A stretch of DNA of 12,848 nucleotides from Gammaproteobacteria bacterium (GTDB lineage Bacteria > Pseudomonadota > Gammaproteobacteria > Immundisolibacterales > Immundisolibacteraceae). The DNA lies in NCBI GenBank assembly GCA_003526065.1, contig DQBD01000087.1:871-13718 (forward strand), given 5' to 3'. The notes below the pieces were generated by a model. It ran no database searches, was not told the DNA's origin, and saw only the letters and a program-made list of their open reading frames with translations. Below, one piece after another: positions 1 through 6,919 of this stretch. Position numbers and translations under genes: made by a program. Every line of letters starts with the position of its first letter. Position 1 is the stretch's first letter.

Positions 1-983
1 CGCGGCGTGAAGGCACGCAGCGCATGCTGCACCCGGTTACCGAGCTGGCCGAGCACGGCATCGGGCACGTCCTGCGGGTTCTGGCTCACGAAGTACACGC
101 CCACGCCCTTGGAACGGATCAGCCGCACCACCTGCTCGACCTGTTCCAGCAGCGCCTTCGGCGCGCTGTCGAACAGCAAATGGGCCTCGTCGAAAAAGAA
201 CACCAGCCGCGGGCGGTCGGCATCACCCACTTCCGGCAGGCGTTCGAACAGCTCCGCCAGCAGCCACAGCAGGAAGGTGGCATAGACCCTGGGGCGCGGC
301 ATGAGGGCGGTGGCATCCAGCACGCTGATGACACCCTGACCGGAAAAGTCGCAGCGCATCAGGTCGTCCAGATTCAGCGCCGGCTCACCAAAGAACTGCT
401 CTGCACCGTCCGCTTCGAGCACCAGCAGCTGGCGCTGGATGGCCGCCAGGCTGGCGCCGCTGAGGTTGCCGTATCGTCCGCGCAGGCGGCGCGCGTTGTC
501 GCCCATCCACAGCAGCAGGCTGCGCAGGTCCTTGAGATCCAGCAGCAGCAGGCCCTCGTCGTCGGCAATGCGAAAGGCCGCGTAAAGCACGCCGGTCTGG
601 GTGTCGTTCAGCTGCAGCAGGTTGGCCAGCAGCAACGGGCCGAGGTCCGACACGGTGGCCCGCACCGGGTGCCCTGCCTGGCCGAACACGTCCCACAGCA
701 GCAGCGGGTTGCCACCTGGCTGGTAGTCGCCGATACCCAGCTGCGCCACGCGTTCCAGGACGCGCTTGCCCGGCTGCGCCGGCTGGGCCAGACCGGACAG
801 GTCACCCTTCACGTCGGCCAGGAACACCGGCACGCCGGCGCGCGAGAAACCCTCGGCCAGGGTTTGCAGCGTCACCGTCTTGCCGGTGCCGGTGGCGCCC
901 GCGATCAGGCCGTGCCGGTTGGCCATGGCGGCGAGCAGGTTCACCGGCGCGCCGTCGGCGGCGCCGATCGGGATCATCGTCAT
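1..983 (-). CDS. HerA-like helicase/ATPase, YjgR (DUF853) type, partial at its C-terminus
   Basis: This is a P-loop ATPase of the HerA/FtsK superfamily, most like the YjgR/DUF853 proteins, whose cellular role is poorly defined. The gene runs off the left edge, so about 327 residues of an expected ~500 are visible. A Walker A motif GATGTGKT lies at residues 29-36, directly after a short beta-strand lead-in. A Walker B-like stretch LVFFFDEAH places D265 and E266 next to A267-H268, and is followed by the family's [20 protein letters not shown] region. The start is ATG at 983, in an MTMIP context, with an AAGGGGGG ribosome binding site at 988-995 that overlaps the TAA stop of the upstream gene. 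ATG at 977 is an alternative. The 10-nt gap suggests cotranscription with the NTF2-like gene. The family call is firm; the function is unknown. Confidence 0.88.
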   Translation of the reverse strand, partial: MTMIPIGAADGAPVNLLAAMANRHGLIAGATGTGKTVTLQTLAEGFSRAGVPVFLADVKGDLSGLAQPAQPGKRVLERVAQLGIGDYQPGGNPLLLWDVFGQAGHPVRATVSDLGPLLLANLLQLNDTQTGVLYAAFRIADDEGLLLLDLKDLRSLLLWMGDNARRLRGRYGNLSGASLAAIQRQLLVLEADGAEQFFGEPALNLDDLMRCDFSGQGVISVLDATALMPRPRVYATFLLWLLAELFERLPEVGDADRPRLVFFFDEAHLLFDSAPKALLEQVEQVVRLIRSKGVGVYFVSQNPQDVPDAVLGQLGNRVQHALRAFTP

Positions 984-993
984 GATGCCCCCC

Positions 994-1428
994 TTATTGG
1001 CCGGGGACCGGCGTCGACTGCCAGGCGGTCAGCTTCCAGGCGCCATCCTGGCGCACGTACACGGCGGTGTAGAGCACGTCCAGCTGCAGCGGCCTGCCGT
1101 CGAGCAGCACCGCCACGCGGTTGGCGCCGGTCAACAGCGCCGCCTGCGGCGAGAGCATGCGCACCTGCCGTTCGAGCGGCGTGATGGCGGTGTAGGTCAT
1201 GGCGCCGCCGACGGCGGCATCCAGATAGGCGGCGCGGTCCTGCGTCAGGCCGTTGCCGTGTACGTAGCGCAGTTCGCCGGCCAGCGTGGCGTCGAGCGCC
1301 ACCCGGTCGGCGGCGAGCAGCGCCGCCGAGCGCGCGGCATCCACCGCCAGTACGTCCTGGGCGGCATCTGCCGCCGCAGTGCCCGGGACGACCGCCAACA
1401 GCATGGCCAGCATGGCAGCCCGCATCAT
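994..1428 (-). CDS. Exported NTF2-like (DUF4440/SnoaL-type) protein
   Basis: This is a 144-residue protein of the nuclear transport factor 2 fold. It has a Sec-type signal peptide at residues 1-20 (hydrophobic core [10 protein letters not shown], likely cleavage after TAAA), so it probably acts in the periplasm. The mature part shows DUF4440 signs: the helix [21 protein letters not shown], an internal DRAAYLDA segment, and the C-terminal strand [14 protein letters not shown]. No catalytic residues can be assigned; members range from enzymes to ligand-binding proteins. The start ATG at 1428 overlaps the upstream TGA as ATGA, implying translational coupling to the DUF4345-type membrane protein. 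ATG at 1425 is the adjacent alternative. The longer open frame extending upstream to 1752 is read-through of the overlapping gene's other frame. The substrate is unknown. Confidence 0.8.
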   Translation of the reverse strand: MMRAAMLAMLLAVVPGTAAADAAQDVLAVDAARSAALLAADRVALDATLAGELRYVHGNGLTQDRAAYLDAAVGGAMTYTAITPLERQVRMLSPQAALLTGANRVAVLLDGRPLQLDVLYTAVYVRQDGAWKLTAWQSTPVPGQ

Positions 1429-1814
1429 GCCGCCACTGCGCGCAGACGCCACAGCGCCACGATGGCCAGCACGGCGGTCACCGCCTCGTAGACCGCGACC
1501 GGGCCATGCCAACCGGCCATGCCGTGCAGGCCAATACCGGCGACCCGCGCCACCGCCAGCGCCCCCATGACCCAGGCGATGGCGGTCAGTCCCGGCACGG
1601 TCCAGGGGCGCCGGAAGCCGGCCAGCAGGCAGAACACGCCGAAACCGGCCTGCAGCCCGCCATACATGGCGCGCACCTCGATCAGGCCCGCCGGTGCGTC
1701 CATGCCAAGGCCGGTGAAGTAACCGGCCACGGCGACCGGATACAGAAAGCACGCCACCCCATAGCCGGCAAACGACAGGCCGGTGAATATCAGCACGAAT
1801 CTGGCCAGCGCCAT
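1425..1814 (-). CDS. Small four-helix membrane protein, DUF4345-like
   Basis: This is a 129-residue inner-membrane protein with four predicted transmembrane segments, at about residues 3-25, 47-65, 72-92 and 103-124. The block LIEVRAMYGGLQAGFGVF and the following short charged loop (FRRPW) resemble DUF4345 proteins, which have no known function. The start is ATG at 1814. An in-frame TTG at 1820 lies only 2 nt from the GGGAGG Shine-Dalgarno (1822-1827 region), whereas ATG 1814 has about 8 nt spacing, so the ATG is preferred. Its stop overlaps the next gene by 4 nt. The pairing of a membrane protein with an exported NTF2-like protein suggests they may work together at the cell envelope, but this is inference from coupling only. 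Confidence 0.78.
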   Translation of the reverse strand: MALARFVLIFTGLSFAGYGVACFLYPVAVAGYFTGLGMDAPAGLIEVRAMYGGLQAGFGVFCLLAGFRRPWTVPGLTAIAWVMGALAVARVAGIGLHGMAGWHGPVAVYEAVTAVLAIVALWRLRAVAA

Positions 1815-1838
1815 GTCCAATCCTCCCTGAACGAACCT

Positions 1839-1866
1839 GCCGGCAGTTTAGCCGGCCGCGCGCGGC
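1839..1866. terminator. GC-rich hairpin zone between the aldolase and membrane-protein genes
   Basis: Two potential hairpins overlap here. One has GCCGGC arms at 1839-1844 and 1851-1856 around an AGTTTA loop. The other is a perfect 12-bp palindrome GCCGCGCGCGGC at 1855-1866. They lie just past the stop of the class II aldolase gene on the minus strand. No T-run follows, so this is not a classical intrinsic terminator. It could act as a pause or attenuation site, or an mRNA end stabiliser, or could simply reflect GC-rich spacer. Confidence 0.35.
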
Positions 1867-1873
1867 GCTGGCG

Positions 1874-2671
1874 TCAGTCCCGATAGCCGGGATCGTGCCG
1901 GTCCAGCCAGCGCATCAGCGAGCGGAACGGCAGCCCGCCGAGACCGGTCGGGGTGATGAAGTGCTGCTGCTGCGGCACCAGATCGGCGATGCGGGTGAGC
2001 ATGTCCTGCGAGCCGTGCAGCGGCTGGCCCATGGACAGCGCCGCCACCTGCGTGCGGCAGGCGTGCTCGAGCAGCCACATCAGCATGAAGGCCTCGCCGA
2101 CGCTGTTGCCGGCCGTCAGCATGCCGTGGTTGCGCAGCACCAGCACCTTCTTGTCGCCGATGTCCGCCACCAGGCGCGCCTTTTCGCCGTCGTCCACGGC
2201 CAGGCCCTCGAACTCGTGGTAGGCCACCTGGCCTGTCAGCTGCATCGAATCCTGGTTCACGTGCAGCAGGCCCGCGGCGCTGCTGGCCACCGCCTCGCCG
2301 GCCACGGTGTGGGTGTGCATGACGCACTGCACGTCGTGGCGGGCGGCGTGAATGGCACTGTGGATGACGTAACCGGCGCGGTTGATGCGCGTTTCACCGG
2401 CATAGTCGCCGACCACGTTGCCATCGAGGTCGATCTTGACCAGGTTGGAGGCCGTGATCTCGTCGTACATCAGGCCGAAGTTGTTGATCAGGAAGTGCTC
2501 TTCCTTGCCCGGCACGCGCGCGGTGATGTGATTGAAGATGAGCATCGACCAGCCGAAGCGGTCGGTCAGGCGGTAGGCGGCAGCCAGTTCCGTGCGCACC
2601 TGCCATTCCTCGGGCGAGCACTGGTCGCGGCGCACGCCGACGGGCAGGTCGAAGTCGCGGGGCTGGTTCAT
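1874..2671 (-). CDS. Class II aldolase/adducin-family protein
   Basis: This 265-residue protein has the class II aldolase/adducin fold, a cytosolic Zn-dependent carbon-carbon lyase scaffold that includes fuculose-phosphate aldolase, RhaD, AraD epimerase and some aromatic-acid decarboxylases. The metal-site histidines are visible: H119 and H121 in CVMHTHT, and H182 in the hallmark LRNHGML. The N-terminal SMLIFNHITARVPG stretch matches the family's substrate-loop region. The start ATG at 2671 has a GAGGAG ribosome binding site at 2679-2684 with 7 nt spacing; the open frame continues upstream into the promoter region without support. It is transcribed divergently from a BenA-like dioxygenase operon. 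Class II aldolase-fold enzymes include dihydroxyaromatic-acid decarboxylases (I recall 3,4-dihydroxyphthalate decarboxylase), so a role downstream of the dioxygenase is possible but inferred. A sugar-phosphate aldolase role is less likely from context. Confidence 0.88.
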   Translation of the reverse strand: MNQPRDFDLPVGVRRDQCSPEEWQVRTELAAAYRLTDRFGWSMLIFNHITARVPGKEEHFLINNFGLMYDEITASNLVKIDLDGNVVGDYAGETRINRAGYVIHSAIHAARHDVQCVMHTHTVAGEAVASSAAGLLHVNQDSMQLTGQVAYHEFEGLAVDDGEKARLVADIGDKKVLVLRNHGMLTAGNSVGEAFMLMWLLEHACRTQVAALSMGQPLHGSQDMLTRIADLVPQQQHFITPTGLGGLPFRSLMRWLDRHDPGYRD

Positions 2672-2751
2672 GGTGTGTCTCCTCGGTTGCGGGGTGAACA
2701 CGCCGTCCGTGGCGTTGGCCTGGCGACGGCACGCGGCGCGCTCAGACCGGC

Positions 2752-2780
2752 TTGCGGAGCTTACCTTACGATCGTTAAAT
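2752..2780 (+). promoter_or_regulatory. Candidate divergent promoter with operator-like palindrome
   Basis: This is an AT-rich patch in a GC-rich divergent intergenic region (2672-2867). A plus-strand sigma70-like pair TTGCGG (2752-2757) and TTAAAT (2775-2780) is separated by 17 nt and would serve the dioxygenase operon. Between and over the -10 lies TTACGATCGTTA (2766-2777), built on the perfect 8-bp palindrome ACGATCGT (2768-2775), resembling a repressor half-site pair such as TetR-family operators. On the minus strand TATTTA, preceded 16 nt upstream by TTGTGC, could serve the aldolase gene over the same patch. All matches are partial (3-4 of 6 bases), and no regulator gene is nearby. Confidence 0.4.
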
Positions 2781-2867
2781 AGGCGCCGGCACGGAGGGCA
2801 CAACCAACGCGACGGGTATCGGCATGGCGGAGTCCGGCCGGCCGCGCAACGAGGAGGAACACGCCCG

Positions 2868-4229
2868 ATGAACGCCATCCACGACGGCGCCCGGCCGGGC
2901 CCCGAGCGCTATCTGCACGACGACCCGGCCGCCGGCATCTTCGACCTGCACCGCGACGTGTACCGCGACCCGGCGTTGTTCGAGCTGGAAATGCGCTACG
3001 TGTTCGAGCGCCACTGGGTGTTTTTGGCGCACGAAACGCAGATTCCACAACCGCTCGACTATCTGGCCACCTGGATCGGCCACCAGCCGGTGCTGCTGCA
3101 CCGCGACGACAGCGGCCGGCTGAACGCGTTCCTGAACGTGTGCCCGCACAAGGGCGCGGCGGTGTGCCAGAGCGAGTCGGGCAACCGCAAGTTTCACGTC
3201 TGTCCGTATCACGGCTGGACCTTCGACGCCCGCGGCGACTGCGTGCTGGTCAAGGATCGCGCCCAGGGCGCGTACCCGGCGCACTTCGAGCAGGCCGACA
3301 CGCGTCTGCCGCCGCTGGCGCGCTTCGGCAACTACCGCGGCTTTCTGTTCGGCAGCCTGAGCCCGGACGTGCCGCCGCTGGAAGAACACCTGGCCGGCAT
3401 CAGCGCGTTTCTGGACATGATCGTCGACCAGTCGCCGGACGGCACGGAGGTCATTCCGGGGCGCTCGTACTACACCTTCGACGCCAACTGGAAGATGCAG
3501 CTCGAGAACTGCCTGGACACGTACCACCTCACCTCGACGCACCCGAGCTTCATGAACATCGCCGCGTCGCGCGCCAGCGGCGGCAGCAGCTTTCGCAACA
3601 TCGACATCGCCGATTTCGTCGATCCGGCCATACCCTCCGGCAGCTACACGTTTGCCAACGGCCACGCGGCGATCTGGATCGAGACCGCCAACCCGGAAGT
3701 GCGCCCGCTGTACCGGCAGTACGACGCGCTGGTGGCACGCGTCGGCCGCCAGCGGGCCGACATGATGCTCAAGACCATCAACTTCACCGTGTTCCCGAAC
3801 CTGCAGTTCTCGTGCAACGCCTGCATCCAGATGCGCGTGATGCGCCCGCTGGCGGTGGACCGCACGGAGATGCGCAGCTTCTGCATCGGCCCCCGGGGCG
3901 AGCCTGCCGATCAGCGCAAGCTGCGCATCCATCAGTTCGAGGACTTCTTCAACCCGACCGGCCTCGCCACCCCGGATGACTCGCGCGTGTACGAATCGGT
4001 TCAGATGGGCCTGCGGGCGCGCGGCGCACCGGACGCCGGTCTGGGACATCTGCGCGGCCTTGCCCAGGTGATCGAAGGGCCGGACGCGTTCGCGCGGGAG
4101 ATCGGCATCACGCCCCTGACCTCGGCCAGCGGACGCTCGGACATGCAGGACGAGACGGTGTTCCACGGCTCGTACCGGGAGTGGGCGCGGCGCATCCGGG
4201 CCGGCCTGGCAAGCGAGGTGACGGCATGA
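2868..4229 (+). CDS. Ring-hydroxylating dioxygenase alpha subunit, BenA/AntA-like
   Basis: This is the catalytic large subunit of a Rieske non-heme iron oxygenase, which adds both atoms of O2 to an aromatic ring. It has 453 residues, about the length of BenA. The Rieske [2Fe-2S] motif is C92-x-H94-x17-C112-x2-H115 (CPH and CPYHGW). The mononuclear iron site is N214-C-L-D217-x2-H220-x4-H225, with an acidic ligand expected in the PDD block (D370-D371). Segments such as YRGFLFGSL, DMIVDQSPDG and FEDFFNPTGLATPDD are close to benzoate and anthranilate 1,2-dioxygenase alpha subunits as I remember them, which points to an aromatic carboxylate substrate. The region after H225 (HPSFMNIAAS) differs from the BenA HWNY-type sequence, so the substrate may differ. 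The start ATG at 2868 has GAGGAGG at 2851-2857; the longer frame from 2592 reads through the promoter region. It overlaps the beta subunit by ATGA. Confidence 0.93.
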   Translation: MNAIHDGARPGPERYLHDDPAAGIFDLHRDVYRDPALFELEMRYVFERHWVFLAHETQIPQPLDYLATWIGHQPVLLHRDDSGRLNAFLNVCPHKGAAVCQSESGNRKFHVCPYHGWTFDARGDCVLVKDRAQGAYPAHFEQADTRLPPLARFGNYRGFLFGSLSPDVPPLEEHLAGISAFLDMIVDQSPDGTEVIPGRSYYTFDANWKMQLENCLDTYHLTSTHPSFMNIAASRASGGSSFRNIDIADFVDPAIPSGSYTFANGHAAIWIETANPEVRPLYRQYDALVARVGRQRADMMLKTINFTVFPNLQFSCNACIQMRVMRPLAVDRTEMRSFCIGPRGEPADQRKLRIHQFEDFFNPTGLATPDDSRVYESVQMGLRARGAPDAGLGHLRGLAQVIEGPDAFAREIGITPLTSASGRSDMQDETVFHGSYREWARRIRAGLASEVTA

Positions 4230-4720
4230 GCCCGGACCTTGCGCTCGCCACCGGCAGCGCCCTGCTGTACCGCCAGGGACGGCTGCTCGACGAGCGGCGC
4301 TGGCAGGACTGGCTCGACCTGTTCACCGAGGACTGCCAGTACTGGGTGCCGGCCTGGCTGAGCGAACAGCGGCAGACGCAGGATCCGGACCGCGAGGTGT
4401 CGCTGATCTATTACGACCTGCGCTCGCGCCTGGCCGACCGCGTGTGGCGCGTGCAGTCCGGCACGTCGGTCGCCTCCGACCCCATGCCGCGCACCTGCCA
4501 TGCCATCGGCAACGTCCAGGTCGACAGCGCCGACGACGATCGCATCGAGCTGTTCGCCTGCTTTCGCGTGGACTACCACTGGCGCGCCCGGTCGGATGCG
4601 TTCTTCGGCCACTACCGGCACACGCTGCGCCGCGAGGGCGACCGTTGGTGCATCGCCCGGCAGAAGATCAGTGTGCTGAACGACTACATCCCCACCCTGC
4701 TCGACTTCTACCTGGTGTGA
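4226..4720 (+). CDS. Ring-hydroxylating dioxygenase beta subunit, BenB-like
   Basis: This is the small structural subunit of the alpha3-beta3 oxygenase, an NTF2/SnoaL-type fold of 164 residues, the usual size. Diagnostic features are the N-terminal LLDERRWQDWLDLFTEDCQYWVPAW helix-strand region (about residues 20-44), DPDREVSLIYYD, LADRVWRVQSG, the conserved MPRTCHAIGNVQV strand, and the terminal DFYLV. This layout matches BenB/XylY-type beta subunits. The start ATG at 4226 is embedded in the alpha subunit's stop (ATGA), so translation is coupled to give matched amounts of the two subunits. An in-frame ATG at 4181 lies inside the alpha gene and is not needed. Five nucleotides separate its stop from the next gene. 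Confidence 0.93.
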   Translation: MSPDLALATGSALLYRQGRLLDERRWQDWLDLFTEDCQYWVPAWLSEQRQTQDPDREVSLIYYDLRSRLADRVWRVQSGTSVASDPMPRTCHAIGNVQVDSADDDRIELFACFRVDYHWRARSDAFFGHYRHTLRREGDRWCIARQKISVLNDYIPTLLDFYLV

Positions 4721-4725
4721 AGGCC

Positions 4726-5685
4726 ATGCCCCACCCCCTGAAAACGCCCCTGTGCGACACGCTCGGCATCGAGCTACCGATCGTGCTGGCCGGCATGGGC
4801 GGCGTGTCCTGGCCCAGGCTGGTGGCCGCCGTGAGCAATGCCGGCGGGCTTGGCGTGTACGGCGCGGCCGGCCTGGAACCGGCACAGATCCGCGAACACA
4901 TTCGCCAGATCAAGTCGCTCACCGACAAGCCGTGGGCACTCGACCTGCTGGTGCCGATGCCCGGCGTGTTCGACGCGCAGATCGACGTCATGCTCGAAGA
5001 AGGCTGCCCGATCTTCCTGTCCGCACTCGGCGTGCCGACGCAGCTGCTGCCGCGCCTGCGCGCCGCCGGCATGAAGGTCGGCGCCATGATCGGCGCCCCG
5101 AAACACGCCAGAAAGGTGGCCGCGGCCGGCGTCGACTTCATGGTGGCGCAGGGTACCGACGCCGGCGGCCACACCGGCAACATCGGCACCTTCAGCCTGT
5201 TGCCGCAGGTGGTGGCAGCCGCCGGCGACACGCCGGTGCTGGCCGCCGGTGGCATTTCGCACGGCAGTCAGCTGGTGGCGGCCCTGGCCATGGGCGCGCA
5301 CGGCGCGGTGCTGGGCACCCGCTTCATCGCCAGCGACGAGGCGCACGCGCTCGACTCGTGGAAACAGCGCATCGTCGCCGCCGAGGCCACCGACACCACG
5401 CTGACCCGCTGCTACAGCGGCAAGCAGATGCGGGGCTTTCGCAACCGATACACGGATTCGTGGATCGGCCGCGAGGCGGACATCCTGCCGTTCCCGCAGC
5501 AAATGGAAGTGTCGCTGCGCGAGGGGGTACTGGACCTGTTCGGCACCAGCGAGGACCCCGACCGCGGCTGCCTGCCCACCGGCCAGAGCTGCGGCGGCGT
5601 GCGCGACATCAAGCCGGCGGCCGCCGTGATGGCGGATTTCCTGGCCGAGGCCCAGGCATCCCTGGCGCGGCTGCCGGGACGCTGA
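4726..5685 (+). CDS. FMN-dependent nitronate monooxygenase-like oxidoreductase
   Basis: This 319-residue TIM-barrel flavoenzyme belongs to the nitronate monooxygenase / 2-nitropropane dioxygenase / FabK superfamily. Visible family motifs are the N-terminal PIVLAGMGGVS (residues 18-28), AVSNAGGLGVYG (35-46), the diagnostic AQGTDAGGHTG with likely catalytic H149, the phosphate-binding AAGGIS (173-178), and GAVLGTRFIASDEAHA (193 onward). Such enzymes oxidise alkyl nitronates with O2, or reduce enoyl or other double bonds with NAD(P)H; sequence alone does not choose. It is the third gene of the dioxygenase operon: 5 nt after the beta stop, with GAAGG as ribosome binding site overlapping that stop. 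It could act on a nitro-substituted or unsaturated pathway intermediate. It is not a plausible replacement for the missing iron-sulfur reductase. Its stop is 12 nt from the convergent pilU. Confidence 0.85.
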   Translation: MPHPLKTPLCDTLGIELPIVLAGMGGVSWPRLVAAVSNAGGLGVYGAAGLEPAQIREHIRQIKSLTDKPWALDLLVPMPGVFDAQIDVMLEEGCPIFLSALGVPTQLLPRLRAAGMKVGAMIGAPKHARKVAAAGVDFMVAQGTDAGGHTGNIGTFSLLPQVVAAAGDTPVLAAGGISHGSQLVAALAMGAHGAVLGTRFIASDEAHALDSWKQRIVAAEATDTTLTRCYSGKQMRGFRNRYTDSWIGREADILPFPQQMEVSLREGVLDLFGTSEDPDRGCLPTGQSCGGVRDIKPAAAVMADFLAEAQASLARLPGR

Positions 5686-5697
5686 ACCTGCGGCGTG

Positions 5698-6882
5698 CTA
5701 TTCCGGCTTGGGCGTGAGTGACAGCGGCCGGCTGAACACCACCGGCGCGGGCTCGTCCTTGGGCTCCTCACGCAGGCTGAACTTGCTCACATCCTGCGCC
5801 ATCTGCGCGGCCGAGCCGTCCTTCTCGAGCTTGATCAACAGGCGCAGATCGTTCGGCGAGTCGGCATTGGCAATGGCCTCCTCGTAGGTGATTGCACCCT
5901 CGTTGTACAGGGCGTGCAGCGCCTGGTCGAAGGTGCGCATGCCCAGTTCGTTGGAGCGCGCCATGATCGGCTTGATCTCGTGCACCTCGCCCTTGCGGAT
6001 CAGCTCGGCGATCAGCGGACTGGCCAGCATGACCTCAACCGCCGCCCGTCGCCCCTTGCCGTCGATCGTCGGCAGCAGGCGCTGCGAGACGATGGCCTTC
6101 AGGTTCAGCGACAGGTCCATGAACAGCTGCTGGCGCCGGTCCTCGGGAAAGAAGTTGATGATGCGGTCCAGCGCCTGGTTGGCGTTGTTGGCGTGCAGCG
6201 TGGCCAGGCACAGATGGCCCGTCTCGGCAAAGGCGATGGCGTGCTCCATGGTCTCGCGGGTACGGATCTCGCCGATCAGGATCACGTCCGGCGCCTGGCG
6301 CAGCGTGTTCTTGAGCGCCTCCTCGAAGGACATGGTGTCGACGCCCACCTCACGCTGGGTAACGATGCAGCCGCCGTGGTCGTGCAGGTACTCGACCGGG
6401 TCCTCGATGGTGATGATGTGGCCGGTGCTGTTGTGGTTGCGGTGTCCGACCATGGCCGCCAGGGTGGTGGACTTGCCGGTACCGGTACCGCCCACCATCA
6501 GCGCCAGGCCGCGCTTGATCATCGAGATGTCCTTCAGCACCATCGGCACCTGGAGGTCTTCCAGGGTCGGGATGTGGGTCTCGATCTTGCGGACCACCAT
6601 GCCCACGTTGCCGCGCTGGATGAACGTGCTGACGCGAAAGCGACCGATGCCGCGCGCCGAAATGGCGAACTGGCACTCGAAGGTGTTCTCAAGCTGCGTG
6701 CGCTGGCGCTCGTTCATGATGCCGTAGCACATCTCGCGCGCCTGCTCGGAGTTGAATTTCTCCTCGCAGGCGGGCTTCACGACACCGTGCGTCTTGATGC
6801 TGGGGGCCACCCCGGCGGTCACGAACAGGTCGGACGAGTTCTGCTCGACCATCATCTGCAGCAGGCTGGCGAAATCGATCAT
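5698..6882 (-). CDS. pilU: Type IV pilus retraction ATPase PilU
   Basis: This is a hexameric AAA-like secretion ATPase that works with PilT to depolymerise type IV pili at the inner membrane base and supports twitching motility. It has 394 residues, about the length of PilU. Motifs are Walker A GGTGTGKST (131-139, K137), the Asp box TIEDPVEY (158-165), Walker B ILIGEIR with E205, and the His box TGHLCLATLH (221-230). The extended C-terminus after residue ~345 (RLLIKLEKDGSAAQMAQ, then a charged and proline-rich tail) distinguishes PilU from PilT. The start ATG at 6882 has GGAG about 7 nt upstream. It follows pilT after 37 nt and is probably cotranscribed. Confidence 0.95.
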   Translation of the reverse strand: MIDFASLLQMMVEQNSSDLFVTAGVAPSIKTHGVVKPACEEKFNSEQAREMCYGIMNERQRTQLENTFECQFAISARGIGRFRVSTFIQRGNVGMVVRKIETHIPTLEDLQVPMVLKDISMIKRGLALMVGGTGTGKSTTLAAMVGHRNHNSTGHIITIEDPVEYLHDHGGCIVTQREVGVDTMSFEEALKNTLRQAPDVILIGEIRTRETMEHAIAFAETGHLCLATLHANNANQALDRIINFFPEDRRQQLFMDLSLNLKAIVSQRLLPTIDGKGRRAAVEVMLASPLIAELIRKGEVHEIKPIMARSNELGMRTFDQALHALYNEGAITYEEAIANADSPNDLRLLIKLEKDGSAAQMAQDVSKFSLREEPKDEPAPVVFSRPLSLTPKPE

Positions 6883-6919
6883 GGCTGGACTCCAGGCTGG
6901 GCTGCGCGACAGGGCGTGA

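Noticed and set aside
24..1184. Long plus-strand open frame opposite the HerA-like gene
   Set aside because: Its product is low-complexity (rich in H, Q, R, A) and it lies antisense to a gene with clear Walker motifs; it is a GC-driven shadow frame.
1815..1820. TTG start at 1820 for the DUF4345-like gene
   Set aside because: The Shine-Dalgarno GGGAGG would be only 2 nt away; ATG at 1814 has proper spacing.
2592..2867. N-terminal extension of the dioxygenase alpha subunit from ATG 2592
   Set aside because: It would run antisense through the start of the aldolase gene and through the promoter region. ATG 2868 has a strong ribosome binding site and gives the usual family length.
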